The translations under genes were made by a program, and so were the position numbers. From ZC4RG30 sp046047615 (GTDB lineage Bacteria; Pseudomonadota; Gammaproteobacteria; Steroidobacterales; Steroidobacteraceae): a DNA stretch of 64,000 nt. Positions 25,087 through 33,219 of this stretch are shown in pieces (the first letter of the stretch is position 1; each line of letters starts with the position of its first letter). A model generated the notes under the pieces. It did not search any database. It worked only from the letters and a program-made list of their open reading frames with translations, and was not told where the DNA came from. The DNA lies in NCBI GenBank assembly GCA_046047615.1, contig JBJOHO010000089.1, positions 62,001-126,000 of the forward strand. The letters run 5' to 3'.

Positions 25087-25716
25087 TCAGGACTGTTCCC
25101 CTGGCGGCTCGGAGGCCACTTCGGATGCGGTCTCGGGCAAGGCAATGGCCCCCAGTGGACCAGGCAGCGCCAGTTGCGGATCGATCTCGCTCAGGGCCTT
25201 GAGCTCGGCCAGCGGTGGCAGCTGGTCAAGGCTGCGCAAACCGAAATATTCGAGAAATTCGCGCGTGGTTCCGAGCAGTTCCGGGTGGCCGGGCAGATCG
25301 CGGTGACCCACCACCCGGATCCAGCCACGCTCGAACAGCGTCTTGATGATGTTCGGATTGACGGCGACCCCACGCACGGCCTCGATTTCCGCACGGGTCA
25401 GCGGTTGGCGGTAGGCCACCAGTGCGAGGGTCTCGAGCAAGGCGCGCGAATACTTCTGCGGCCGCTCGGGCCACAGGCGCGACACTTCGGTGGCGAACTC
25501 GCGCCGCACCTGGACGCGGAAACCCGCAGCCGTTTCCTTGAGCTCGATGCCCCGGCCCTCGTAATCCGCCGCCAGTCCCGCCAGAGCCTCGCGCAACGGC
25601 CCAGGCTCGGGCCTTGCCAGCGGATCGAACAGTTGCAGCAGCTCGTTGAGCGTCAGGCTGCGGCCCGCGGCCAACAGGGCCGCCTCCACCACATTGCGCA
25701 GGAAAGGCTCGCTCAT
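25087..25716 (-). CDS. scpB: Segregation and condensation protein B
   Basis: ScpB is a kleisin-associated subunit that dimerises through winged-helix domains and binds ScpA in the SMC condensin. The 209-residue product begins FLRNVVEAALLAAGRSLTL and contains ALLETLALVAYRQPLTRAEI and EFLEYFGLRSLDQLPPL, all family hallmarks. Its start overlaps the scpA stop by four bases (ATGA). The partner smc is in the same window at 33220-36723. Confidence 0.95.
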   Translation of the reverse strand: MSEPFLRNVVEAALLAAGRSLTLNELLQLFDPLARPEPGPLREALAGLAADYEGRGIELKETAAGFRVQVRREFATEVSRLWPERPQKYSRALLETLALVAYRQPLTRAEIEAVRGVAVNPNIIKTLFERGWIRVVGHRDLPGHPELLGTTREFLEYFGLRSLDQLPPLAELKALSEIDPQLALPGPLGAIALPETASEVASEPPGEQS

Positions 25717-26654
25717 TCGGCGTAATCCTCGTCGATGTCCTCATCCGGCGCGATGCCGCTCAGGGCTGCGGCAGCCTCGGCCTGTGCAGCCTCCGAAGCG
25801 GCCTCGCCCTCGACGACACGGCCGCGCCCGCTGCCGCCCGCCCGCACGTGCAGCGGACCGAAGGGCTCGTTCTGCACCATGTCGATCAATCCTTCGCGCA
25901 ACAGTTCAAGGATGGCGATGAAGGTCACGGCCACGCCCCGCCGCCCTTCCTCCGGATGGAACAGCGTGGTGAAGGCGACGAAGTGGTCCCGCGGGAGCGC
26001 ACCCAGCACGTCGCTCATGCGTGCGCGCACCGACAGGGTCTCGCGCCGGATCTGGTGGTGTTTGAACAGCTCGGCGCGCATGGCCACGTCGCGGAAGGCC
26101 AGCAGCATCTCGCGCAGCGTGACCTCGGGCAGCAACCGCACGCTTTGCTTGTCGTTGAAGGCCGCGCCCGCCAGCCAGTGGTCGCGCTCCATGCGCGGCA
26201 CGGCATCCAGGTTCTCGGCGGCCCGCTTGAAACGCTCGTACTCCTGAAGCCGCCGCACCAGCTCCGCGCGCGGATCCTCCTCCTCGCCCTCGCCTGCCGG
26301 CCGGGCCCGCGGCAGCAGCATGCGCGACTTGATCTCAGCGAGGGTGGCGGCCATGACCAGATACTCGCCGGCGAGCTCAAGCTGCAGTTCGGTCATCACC
26401 TCGATGTACTGTGTGTACTGGCGGGTGATTTCGGCGATGGGGATGTCGAGGATGTCGAGGTTCTGCCGCCGGATCAGGTAGAGCAGCAGGTCCAGCGGGC
26501 CCTCGAAAGCATCGAGGAAGACCTCCAGCGCCTGTGGCGGGATGTACAGGTCACGCGGCAACTCGGTCATCGGTTCGCCGAGCACGACCGCGAACGGCAT
26601 CTCCACCTGCTCGGGAGAGGTGTCGTCAGGGGTTCCGGCGACCAAGGCTTCCAT
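25713..26654 (-). CDS. scpA: Segregation and condensation protein A (kleisin)
   Basis: ScpA is the kleisin that bridges the SMC dimer. The 313-residue protein shows FEGPLDLLLYLIRRQNLDIL near residue 50, the helix with ELAGEYLVMAATLAEIKSRM and a C-terminal winged helix (VTFIAILELLREGLIDMVQ). An N-terminal extension of about 35 residues and an acidic Ala/Glu tail are extra to the core family. It is followed by scpB with a four-base overlap and preceded by trpS with six bases between the genes. Confidence 0.95.
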   Translation of the reverse strand: MEALVAGTPDDTSPEQVEMPFAVVLGEPMTELPRDLYIPPQALEVFLDAFEGPLDLLLYLIRRQNLDILDIPIAEITRQYTQYIEVMTELQLELAGEYLVMAATLAEIKSRMLLPRARPAGEGEEEDPRAELVRRLQEYERFKRAAENLDAVPRMERDHWLAGAAFNDKQSVRLLPEVTLREMLLAFRDVAMRAELFKHHQIRRETLSVRARMSDVLGALPRDHFVAFTTLFHPEEGRRGVAVTFIAILELLREGLIDMVQNEPFGPLHVRAGGSGRGRVVEGEAASEAAQAEAAAALSGIAPDEDIDEDYAE

Positions 26655-26660
26655 GGGCGC

Positions 26661-27887
26661 TCAGGCCAGGTGGGGCGGCGCGAGGTTCATGGCCTCGCGC
26701 ACGTCGGCCATGGTGGCACGCGCCGCCTCGCGGGCCTTCTCCGCACCGGCGGCCAGCACCGCAGCGACACGCGCGGGATCTTCCTGGAACGGCGCGGCAC
26801 GCTCGCGCATCTGCGTCACCTCCGCCACCACCGCGTCGATGACCGGCTGCTTGCAGTCCAGGCAGCCGATGCCGGCACTGCGGCAGCCCTGTTCCACCCA
26901 GCTGCGGGTGGCCTCGGTGCTGTAGAGGCGGTGCATGTCCCACACGGGGCAACGCGTGGGTTCTCCCGGATCCGTGCGGCGCGCGCGCGCCGGATCCGTC
27001 TGCATCGTGCGCAGCTTGCGCGCCACCGACTCCGGATCCTCACGCAGGCCGATGGTGTTGCCATAGGACTTGGACATCTTGCGGCCGTCGAGTCCGGTGA
27101 CCTTGGGCACTGGCGTGAGCAGCACCTGCGGCTCAGGCAGGATGCGTTCGCAATCGCCATGGAGGTGATCGGTGATGACCGCGCGGGCGGCGGTGTCCAC
27201 GCGCGGGGGCTGGCGGCCGAGCAGAGCCTGCAGGGCCTCAGGCGCGGCGGCATCACCCGCCTCCTGCAGCCGCCGGCGCAGCGCCTGCACTTCGGCACGG
27301 TCGGCGCCGGACAGCAGCTTCAGTGCCGCTTTGACGCGGGCCTCGAAACGTGTTCCGCCCCCGAACAGGTGGTTGAAACGGCGGGCAACCTCGCGCGTGA
27401 TCTCCACATGGGCCACCTGGTCCTCGCCGACCGGGACGTACTCCGGGCGGTAGAGCAGGATGTCTGCGCTCTGCAACAGCGGATAGCCCAGGAAGCCGTA
27501 GGTGGCGAGATCCTTGTCCTTGAGCTGGGCCTGCTGGTCCTTGTACGTCGGCACGCGCTCCAGCCAGCCCAGCGGCGTCACCATCGACAGCAGCAGGTGG
27601 AGTTCGGCATGTTCAGGCACCTGGGACTGCACGAAGACCACGGCCTTGTCCGGGTCGATGCCCGCCGCCAGCCAGTCGATCACCATCTCATGGATGTGCT
27701 GCTGCAGCGTGGAGGTGTCTTCGTAGCCGGTGGTCAGCGCATGCCAGTCCGCAACGAAGAAATAGCCTGCGTAACGATGCTGCAGGTCGACCCAGTTGCG
27801 CAGGGCGCCATGGTAGTTGCCCAGGTGCAGCTGGCCGGTGGGACGCATGCCGGACAGCACGCGGCGGACGGGGAGTGGTTGATTCAT
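26661..27887 (-). CDS. trpS: Tryptophanyl-tRNA synthetase (long form)
   Basis: TrpS charges tRNA-Trp. The HIGH-equivalent motif is GQLHLGNYHGAL near residue 17 and the KMSKS motif is RKMSKSYGN. At 408 residues it is about 70 longer than the Escherichia coli enzyme; the extra sequence lies before the KMSKS loop (an Ala/Glu/Arg-rich helical insertion around SGADRAEVQALRRRLQEAG), as in the long pseudomonad-type TrpS. A TATACT element on the minus strand at 27897-27902 lies nine bases before the ATG and may be an internal promoter. The ATG overlaps the stop of the YciO-like gene. Confidence 0.95.
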   Translation of the reverse strand: MNQPLPVRRVLSGMRPTGQLHLGNYHGALRNWVDLQHRYAGYFFVADWHALTTGYEDTSTLQQHIHEMVIDWLAAGIDPDKAVVFVQSQVPEHAELHLLLSMVTPLGWLERVPTYKDQQAQLKDKDLATYGFLGYPLLQSADILLYRPEYVPVGEDQVAHVEITREVARRFNHLFGGGTRFEARVKAALKLLSGADRAEVQALRRRLQEAGDAAAPEALQALLGRQPPRVDTAARAVITDHLHGDCERILPEPQVLLTPVPKVTGLDGRKMSKSYGNTIGLREDPESVARKLRTMQTDPARARRTDPGEPTRCPVWDMHRLYSTEATRSWVEQGCRSAGIGCLDCKQPVIDAVVAEVTQMRERAAPFQEDPARVAAVLAAGAEKAREAARATMADVREAMNLAPPHLA

Positions 27888-28537
27888 GGGCCGCGTAGTA
27901 TAGGCGCGTGGGCTGCCGCACCGAAGGGCGCGAGGTCACCGCGCCCTTGCCGGAGCACCTGGGGCGGCGAGACGGCCAGATCGACAACCGTCGTGGGTTC
28001 AAGGCCACAGTGGCCCGCATCGAGGATCACGTCGAGCTCCCGGTCCAGCCGCTCGCGGATCCCGGCGCCGTCATTCAGCGGCAGTTCGTCGCCGGGCAAC
28101 TGCAGCGTTGAACTCAGGATGGGTTCGTCCAGCAGGCCCAGCAGCGCCCGCGGGACCGGATGGTCCGGCACACGGATCCCGATGGTGCGGCGTTTGGGAT
28201 GCTGCAGGATGCGCGGCGTCTCGCGGGTCGCTTCCAGCAGGAAGGTGTAGGGCCCCGGCGTGCAGGCCTTGAGCAAGCGGAACTGCGGTGTGTCGACGCG
28301 GGCGTAGCGCGCAATCTCGGACAGGTCGCGGCAGACCAGCGTGAAGTGGTGGTTCTTGTCCGCCTGCCGGATGCGGCGGATGCGCTCCAGGGCCGTCTTG
28401 TCGCCGATGCGGCAGCCCAGCGCATAGCAGGAGTCGGTGGGATAGGCAATCACGCCCCCGTCGCGCAGACGATCGACCGCCTGGCGCAGCAAGCGGGGCT
28501 GCGGGTCCTTGGGGTGGATTTCGAGGTACTGCGCCAC
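27884..28537 (-). CDS. yciO: YciO/TsaC/Sua5-family protein (threonylcarbamoyl-AMP synthase-like)
   Basis: The 217-residue product matches the YciO branch of the Sua5/TsaC fold: LEIHPKDPQPRLLRQA, GGVIAYPTDSCYALGCRIGD and PGPYTFLLEAT. TsaC makes threonylcarbamoyl-AMP for t6A in tRNA; the role of YciO itself is unsettled. The GTG at 28537 gives the family-standard N-terminus; longer GTG starts (28580, 28612) would overlap the divergent yciB. It sits first in a yciO-trpS-scpA-scpB-rluB unit, an order seen in other gammaproteobacteria. Confidence 0.85.
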   Translation of the reverse strand: MAQYLEIHPKDPQPRLLRQAVDRLRDGGVIAYPTDSCYALGCRIGDKTALERIRRIRQADKNHHFTLVCRDLSEIARYARVDTPQFRLLKACTPGPYTFLLEATRETPRILQHPKRRTIGIRVPDHPVPRALLGLLDEPILSSTLQLPGDELPLNDGAGIRERLDRELDVILDAGHCGLEPTTVVDLAVSPPQVLRQGRGDLAPFGAAAHAPILRGP

Positions 28538-28587
28538 CTCCGGTATGATACTGGACTGGACTCTCCCCAGGCGGCCATTCACGGCGC

Positions 28588-29172
28588 ATGCATACCTTGC
28601 TGGAATTCGCACCGCTGCTGGCCTTCGCCGCGGCGTACTACGTGGGCGACATCTACCTGGCCACCCAGGTCCTGATGGTCGCCATGGCGGTGCTGCTGGC
28701 CGCGGATGGGCTGCTGCTGCGGAAAGTGCCGCGGATGCATGTCATCAGCGCCTTGCTGGTGTGGAGCTTCGGCGCGGCCACGCTGCTGCTGCGCAGTGCC
28801 GCGTTCATCCAATGGAAGCCCACGGTGTTCCTCTGGCTGGTGGCGGTCGTGTTCCTGGGCAGTGCGTTCATCGGCGCGCAGCCCATGGCCCAGCGTCTGC
28901 TGGGCAGCAGCTTGCCCGACGTGCAACTGCCGCGGCGGCGCTGGCTGCAGCTCAATACCGCCTGGGTGGTCTTCAACGGCCTGCTGGGCCTGGCCAACAT
29001 CCTCGTGGCCCGCTCCGCCAGCGAGACCGTCTGGGTCAATTTCAAGGTCTTCGGCCTCACGGCGGCCACCCTGCTGTTCGCCGTCGGCCAGGTACTGTGG
29101 CTGTCGCGCGTCGGCGCACTGCAGGTCACGGACGTCAATTCTTCCCACACTGACAGGACATCCGATCCATGA
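28588..29172 (+). CDS. yciB: Intracellular septation protein A homologue (YciB)
   Basis: YciB is an inner-membrane protein that interacts with division and elongation complexes. The 194-residue product has five hydrophobic segments, starts LLEFAPLLAFAAAYYVGDIY and contains AAFIQWKPTVFLWLVA and ETVWVNFKVFGLTAATLLF, the family core. A TATGAT element at 28544-28549 could be its -10. The stop overlaps the start of the parvulin lipoprotein gene (ATGA), so the two are coupled. Confidence 0.93.
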   Translation: MHTLLEFAPLLAFAAAYYVGDIYLATQVLMVAMAVLLAADGLLLRKVPRMHVISALLVWSFGAATLLLRSAAFIQWKPTVFLWLVAVVFLGSAFIGAQPMAQRLLGSSLPDVQLPRRRWLQLNTAWVVFNGLLGLANILVARSASETVWVNFKVFGLTAATLLFAVGQVLWLSRVGALQVTDVNSSHTDRTSDP

Positions 29173-29969
29173 GAACACTGCTCGTGACGAGTTTCGTGGC
29201 GCTGGCGCTGGCGGGTTGCGCCAAGCTGGACTACACCGGAGAAAAGGCGCCGGCGGATGAGCCTGTTGCGATCGTCAATGGCAAGAAGATCAGCCGCAAC
29301 ACCTTCGATTTCTACCTGCAGGGCGCCTTGGGCAAGCCTGCGGCCGAAGCCACCGAAGAGGAGCGCAAGCAGGCCCTGGACAGCCTGATCCGCGGCGAAC
29401 TGGTGGCCGCCGATGCGGAGCGCAGCGGCGTGGCGCGTCAGCCCGAAACACGGGCGATCCTCGAACTGTCGCGGCTGCAGGTGCTGCAGCAGGCCTCCAT
29501 GGCCGGTGCCGAACCCACTGATGAAGAACTGCGCGCCGAGTACGACACGCAGGTGAAGTCGCTTGGCGGCCTGGAATACCGCGCACGCCACATCCTCGTG
29601 GACGACCAGGCCTTGGCCACGCAGATCACCGCCCAACTCAAGCAGGGTGCACGCTTCGAGGATCTGGCCCGCCGCCACTCCAAGGACCCGTCTGGCGCCA
29701 CGGGCGGCGATCTGGGCTGGTTCACGGCCAACCGCATGGTCCCGGAGTTCTCTGCCGCCGTACAGGCACTGAAGCCTGGCGAGACCACCGCCGCGCCCGT
29801 GCAGACGCAGTACGGCTGGCACGTGGTGCGCGTGGAAGAAACCCGTGCCTTGCAGCCGCCGCCGTTCGAGCAGGTCCGTGACCGGCTGGTCCAGATGGTC
29901 CAGTCGAACAAGTTCCGCACAAAGGTCGAGGCCCTGGAAGCCAAAGCCTCGATCGAGAAGCGTCTCTGA
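29169..29969 (+). CDS. Parvulin-type peptidyl-prolyl isomerase lipoprotein
   Basis: The 266-residue protein is a lipoprotein (lipobox LALAGC, Cys17) with a SurA/PrsA-like helical chaperone region followed by a rotamase domain around residues 135-235: YRARHILVDD, FEDLARRHSKDPSGATGGDLGWF and TQYGWHVVRVEE. It should assist folding of exported proteins in the periplasm. It is coupled to yciB. After its stop, 170 bases precede the next gene and contain a long inverted repeat. Confidence 0.9.
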   Translation: MRTLLVTSFVALALAGCAKLDYTGEKAPADEPVAIVNGKKISRNTFDFYLQGALGKPAAEATEEERKQALDSLIRGELVAADAERSGVARQPETRAILELSRLQVLQQASMAGAEPTDEELRAEYDTQVKSLGGLEYRARHILVDDQALATQITAQLKQGARFEDLARRHSKDPSGATGGDLGWFTANRMVPEFSAAVQALKPGETTAAPVQTQYGWHVVRVEETRALQPPPFEQVRDRLVQMVQSNKFRTKVEALEAKASIEKRL

Positions 29970-30017
29970 GCCGGCGAACCTCATAGGGTGGCTGGCGCGC
30001 CTTGCCCAGCCGTCAAG

Positions 30018-30049
30018 GTGTTTCTGTAGGAGAAGTCCTACAGAAACAC
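30018..30049. repeat. Perfect 14-bp inverted repeat with GAAG loop
   Basis: GTGTTTCTGTAGGA (30018-30031) and TCCTACAGAAACAC (30036-30049) are exact reverse complements separated by GAAG. No T tract follows, so it is not a standard terminator. The inner part reads TGTAGG-N6-CCTACA (30025-30042), the spacing of LuxR/GacA-type operators (TGTAAG-N6-CTTACA). It may be a regulator-binding palindrome for the small Fis-like gene 91 bases downstream, or a strong RNA hairpin at the end of the yciB-isomerase transcript. The rest of 29970-30139 holds nothing I recognise. Confidence 0.75.
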
Positions 30050-30139
30050 GAGGCGTCCGCCGATACCGCAGCCCTCGCGCTGCTCCGACAATCCTGAGCT
30101 TGTGGCCGATAGGCAAAAGGCTTCAAGGAGTCGGAGCTT

Positions 30140-30352
30140 ATGTCGAACAGGAGCGATTCCCCCAGCGATACGCCCAGGGGGGCCTCCGGAACAGTCACCA
30201 TCCGCGTCGGCAGCAGCATCGCCGAAGCGGAGCGCGTACTCATCGAGGCGACGCTGGAACATTGCGGCGGCAACAAGACGCGTGCGGCGGCCGTGCTCGG
30301 CATCAGCCTCAAGACGCTCTACAACCGCCTGAACAGTTACCGGGAGGACTGA
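30140..30352 (+). CDS. Small Fis-type helix-turn-helix protein
   Basis: The 70-residue product consists of a disordered Ser/Pro/Gly-rich N-terminus and a single Fis/NtrC-type DNA-binding domain: EATLEHCGGNKTRAAAVLG followed by the recognition helix ISLKTLYNRLNSYRED. It looks like the isolated output domain of an NtrC-family activator, with no receiver or AAA+ module. AGGAG ten bases before the ATG supports the start. Its last 16 bases overlap the 3' end of ligA on the opposite strand. The inverted repeat at 30018-30049 is a candidate operator. Targets are unknown. Confidence 0.8.
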   Translation: MSNRSDSPSDTPRGASGTVTIRVGSSIAEAERVLIEATLEHCGGNKTRAAAVLGISLKTLYNRLNSYRED

Positions 30353-32391
30353 TCCGCGGTCGGGGCCTCAGTCTGCCCGAGCAACGCCAGCAGCCCGGCT
30401 CCATCCAGCACAGGAATACCCAACTCCCGCGCCTTGGCCAGCTTGGACCCGGCCTCCTCACCGGCCACCACGCCGGTGGTTTTTCGCGAAACGCTGCCCG
30501 CCACCTTTGCGCCCCGCGCTTCCAGCAAGGCTTTCGCCTCATCCCGGGACAGACCGGGCAGGCTGCCCGTCAGCACCCAGGTCTGCCCCGCGAGTGGCAA
30601 CGCTTCCCGGCGAACAGGCTCGCCCTCCGGCCAGTGGACACCCCGCTCCCGCAACCGCGAAACGATGGCTCGATTGCCCGGATCCGCGAAGAAGGCCAGG
30701 ACGTGATCCGCGATGACCGGACCGACATCCGGAGTCTCCAGAATCTGCTCGCGCGTGGCACGCCCGAGGGCATCGAGGCTGCCGAACTGCTGTGCCAACG
30801 CAGCGGCCGTGCTCTCGCCCACCTCGCGGATACCCAAGCCGTGCAGGAAGCGCGGCAGCGTCGTGCTGCGGCTGGCATCGATCGCCGCCACCAGGTTCGC
30901 AGCGGATTTTTCGCCGAGGCGCTCGAGCCCACCCAGTGTCTGCGCATCCAGTGTGTAAAGGTCGGACGGATCCTGGACCAGTTCGCGTTCCACCAGCTGG
31001 CCGATGAGCACATCGCCCAGTCCGTTGATGTCGAGGGCACGGCGGGATGCGAAGTGTCGCAGGGCCTCATGGCGCTGCGCCTTGCAGCGCAATGCGCCTG
31101 TGCAACGTGCCACGGCCCCACCGTCACCGCGCTCCACGGGCGCCCCACAGACCGGACATGACGACGGCAGCAGGATGGGAGCTGCGCTGTCGGGACGCTG
31201 TTCGGGCAACACGCGTACCAACTCGGGAATCACATCCCCGGCCCGTCGCACCACGACCGTGTCGCCCACGCGGACATCCTTGCGGGCGATCTCGTCCATG
31301 TTGTGCAGGGTGGCATTGGCAACGGTCGCACCACCCACCAGCACTGGCGCCAGCCGTGCCACGGGCGTCAGGGCACCCGTCCGCCCGACCTGGAAGTCCA
31401 CTGCCAGCAGTCGCGTGACGGCTTCCTCGGCGGGGAATTTGTGCGCCACCGCCCAGCGGGGGGCGCGCGAGACATAGCCCAGCCGCTCCTGCTCCGCCAG
31501 CGCATCGACTTTGTAGACGACGCCGTCGATCTGGTAGGCGAGCTGTGGGCGCCGGGCCAGCAAGGCCGCGTAGTACTCCAGGCAACCCTGTGGCCCGCTC
31601 ACCCGACGGGCTTCCGGCGACACGCGCAGGCCCCAATCACGCAGCGCCTGCAATGCGGCACTGTGGCTGTCCGGTGAGGGTGCGCCTTCCAGCAGGCCCA
31701 GTCCGTAGAAGTAGAGATCCAGGGGGCGGTCCGCCGTCATCGCCGGATCCAGCTGCCGCAGGCTGCCGGCAGCCGCGTTGCGTGGATTGACGAAGGTCTT
31801 GAGTCCCCGCGCCTGCTGCTGGGCGTTGAGCGCCTCGAAGCCGGCCAAGGGCATGAACACCTCACCGCGAGCTTCCAATCGCGCAGGCACCGCCCCCCGC
31901 AGGCGCAGCGGAAGGCTGCGCAAGGTCCGCAGGTTCGCCGTGATGTCCTCGCCCTGCTCGCCGTCGCCCCGCGTGGCCGCACGCACCAGTCTCCCCTCCT
32001 CGTACACCACGCTCACAGCCAGACCGTCGAGTTTGGGTTCCGCCACATAGTTCACCGGACCGGGCTGGCCCAGCCGCTCCCGTACCCGCCGGTCGAACTC
32101 ATGGACTTCCTCGGCGCTGAAGGCGTTGTCGAGGGAGAGCATCGGCACCAAGTGCCGCACGGTGGCAAAGCCCGCCGCAGGCGCCGCACCCACCCGCTGC
32201 GTCGGCGAGTCGGCAACCCTCAGTCCGGGATGAAGGGCCTCGAGCTGCTGCAGTTCACGCAGCAATTCGTCCCAACGGGCATCGCTGATCTCAGGCTCGT
32301 CGAGAACGTAATAACGGTAATTGTGGTGCTCTATCTGTTCGCGGAGCTCGCGGATCCGGCGCGCCGGAGCACTGCCGGCCCCCGAGGTCAT
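30337..32391 (-). CDS. ligA: NAD-dependent DNA ligase
   Basis: LigA seals nicks using NAD. The 684-residue protein has the adenylation motif EPKLDGLAVSVVY with the nucleophilic lysine, a four-cysteine zinc finger (CPVCGAPV and later CTGALRC), helix-hairpin-helix repeats and a C-terminal BRCT domain (LAGQTWVLTGSLPGLSRDEA). The ATG overlaps the zipA stop by four bases. The smc-zipA-ligA order is typical of pseudomonad-like gammaproteobacteria. Confidence 0.97.
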   Translation of the reverse strand: MTSGAGSAPARRIRELREQIEHHNYRYYVLDEPEISDARWDELLRELQQLEALHPGLRVADSPTQRVGAAPAAGFATVRHLVPMLSLDNAFSAEEVHEFDRRVRERLGQPGPVNYVAEPKLDGLAVSVVYEEGRLVRAATRGDGEQGEDITANLRTLRSLPLRLRGAVPARLEARGEVFMPLAGFEALNAQQQARGLKTFVNPRNAAAGSLRQLDPAMTADRPLDLYFYGLGLLEGAPSPDSHSAALQALRDWGLRVSPEARRVSGPQGCLEYYAALLARRPQLAYQIDGVVYKVDALAEQERLGYVSRAPRWAVAHKFPAEEAVTRLLAVDFQVGRTGALTPVARLAPVLVGGATVANATLHNMDEIARKDVRVGDTVVVRRAGDVIPELVRVLPEQRPDSAAPILLPSSCPVCGAPVERGDGGAVARCTGALRCKAQRHEALRHFASRRALDINGLGDVLIGQLVERELVQDPSDLYTLDAQTLGGLERLGEKSAANLVAAIDASRSTTLPRFLHGLGIREVGESTAAALAQQFGSLDALGRATREQILETPDVGPVIADHVLAFFADPGNRAIVSRLRERGVHWPEGEPVRREALPLAGQTWVLTGSLPGLSRDEAKALLEARGAKVAGSVSRKTTGVVAGEEAGSKLAKARELGIPVLDGAGLLALLGQTEAPTADQSSR

Positions 32392-33200
32392 ACGGCATCT
32401 CCGGCAGGCGCGCGCAGGCTGCCACGCAGTTGAGCGAGGCGCGCATCATCCAGCGGCAGGCCTTGGTCGTCGAAGAGTTCACCGCCGAGGCGTGCGGCAA
32501 GATCCCGCGCCAGACCGAGCAATTCCTCGAACGTGCGCCGTTCCGGCAACGGACCCGGCAACACGGAGAACAGGTTCAGCCCGGCGTAGCTGTGGTTGTC
32601 CATCTCCGACATCACGAATCCACCGGGACGGGTCAGGCTGGCCACGCTGGCAATCACACGGCCATCACGATCCACCCAGTGGAAGATGTCCTGCGGACCC
32701 AACACCAGCCCTCGGCCCACGAGGGCCTGGCGCACCGGCCGTCCGCCGAACCGTCCTCCCTCGGCGCGTGGCAACACCCGCAACCAGAGGATCTGCTCCT
32801 GTTCGAGAGGCGGCCAGTGGATGACGGCTGGCGGTTCCTCGACCTCACCGAGCGCGCCCTCATCCAGCTCATCGACGGACTCTTCGTCGGGCACAGCCGT
32901 CGGCAGGGCGGCACGAGGCCGGTCCACTGCGACTTCCGCGTGGACGGCGACACGCAGCGGCGACTCACCGGCGTCCAGCGCCTCCAGGCGTACCACGGGG
33001 GGATCGCGGCGAAGATCACCCTCGCGGCCCACCCGCAGCACTTCATCGTCAAGGTCCACCGTGTCGAGTGCCGGTTCGCGGCGTTGCGGGGTGGCTTCCC
33101 GGGATTGCACCGCATGCCGCCGGCGCAACAATTCCCAGACCAGCAGCACCGCCAGAAAGACCAGCCCGGCGCCCAACAGTATCCAGCGCAGATTGTCCAT
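32388..33200 (-). CDS. zipA: Cell division protein ZipA
   Basis: ZipA anchors FtsZ to the membrane at the division site. The 270-residue protein has one N-terminal membrane helix (ILLGAGLVFLAVLLVWELL), a charged linker and a C-terminal FtsZ-binding domain (WLRVLPRAEGGRFGG, DIFHWVDRDGRVIASVASL, GFVMSEMDN). The ATG at 33200 begins MDNLRW, the family-typical start; a version from 33251 adds an unlikely basic leader. ZipA is essentially restricted to gammaproteobacteria, which helps place the organism. Confidence 0.93.
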   Translation of the reverse strand: MDNLRWILLGAGLVFLAVLLVWELLRRRHAVQSREATPQRREPALDTVDLDDEVLRVGREGDLRRDPPVVRLEALDAGESPLRVAVHAEVAVDRPRAALPTAVPDEESVDELDEGALGEVEEPPAVIHWPPLEQEQILWLRVLPRAEGGRFGGRPVRQALVGRGLVLGPQDIFHWVDRDGRVIASVASLTRPGGFVMSEMDNHSYAGLNLFSVLPGPLPERRTFEELLGLARDLAARLGGELFDDQGLPLDDARLAQLRGSLRAPAGDAV

Positions 33201-33219
33201 CACACCTCGCGACCTCTGA

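Noticed and set aside
25848..28250. 800-codon plus-strand open frame across scpA, trpS and yciO
   Set aside because: It runs antisense to three recognised genes, and its His/Arg/Gln-rich composition is typical of a shadow frame.
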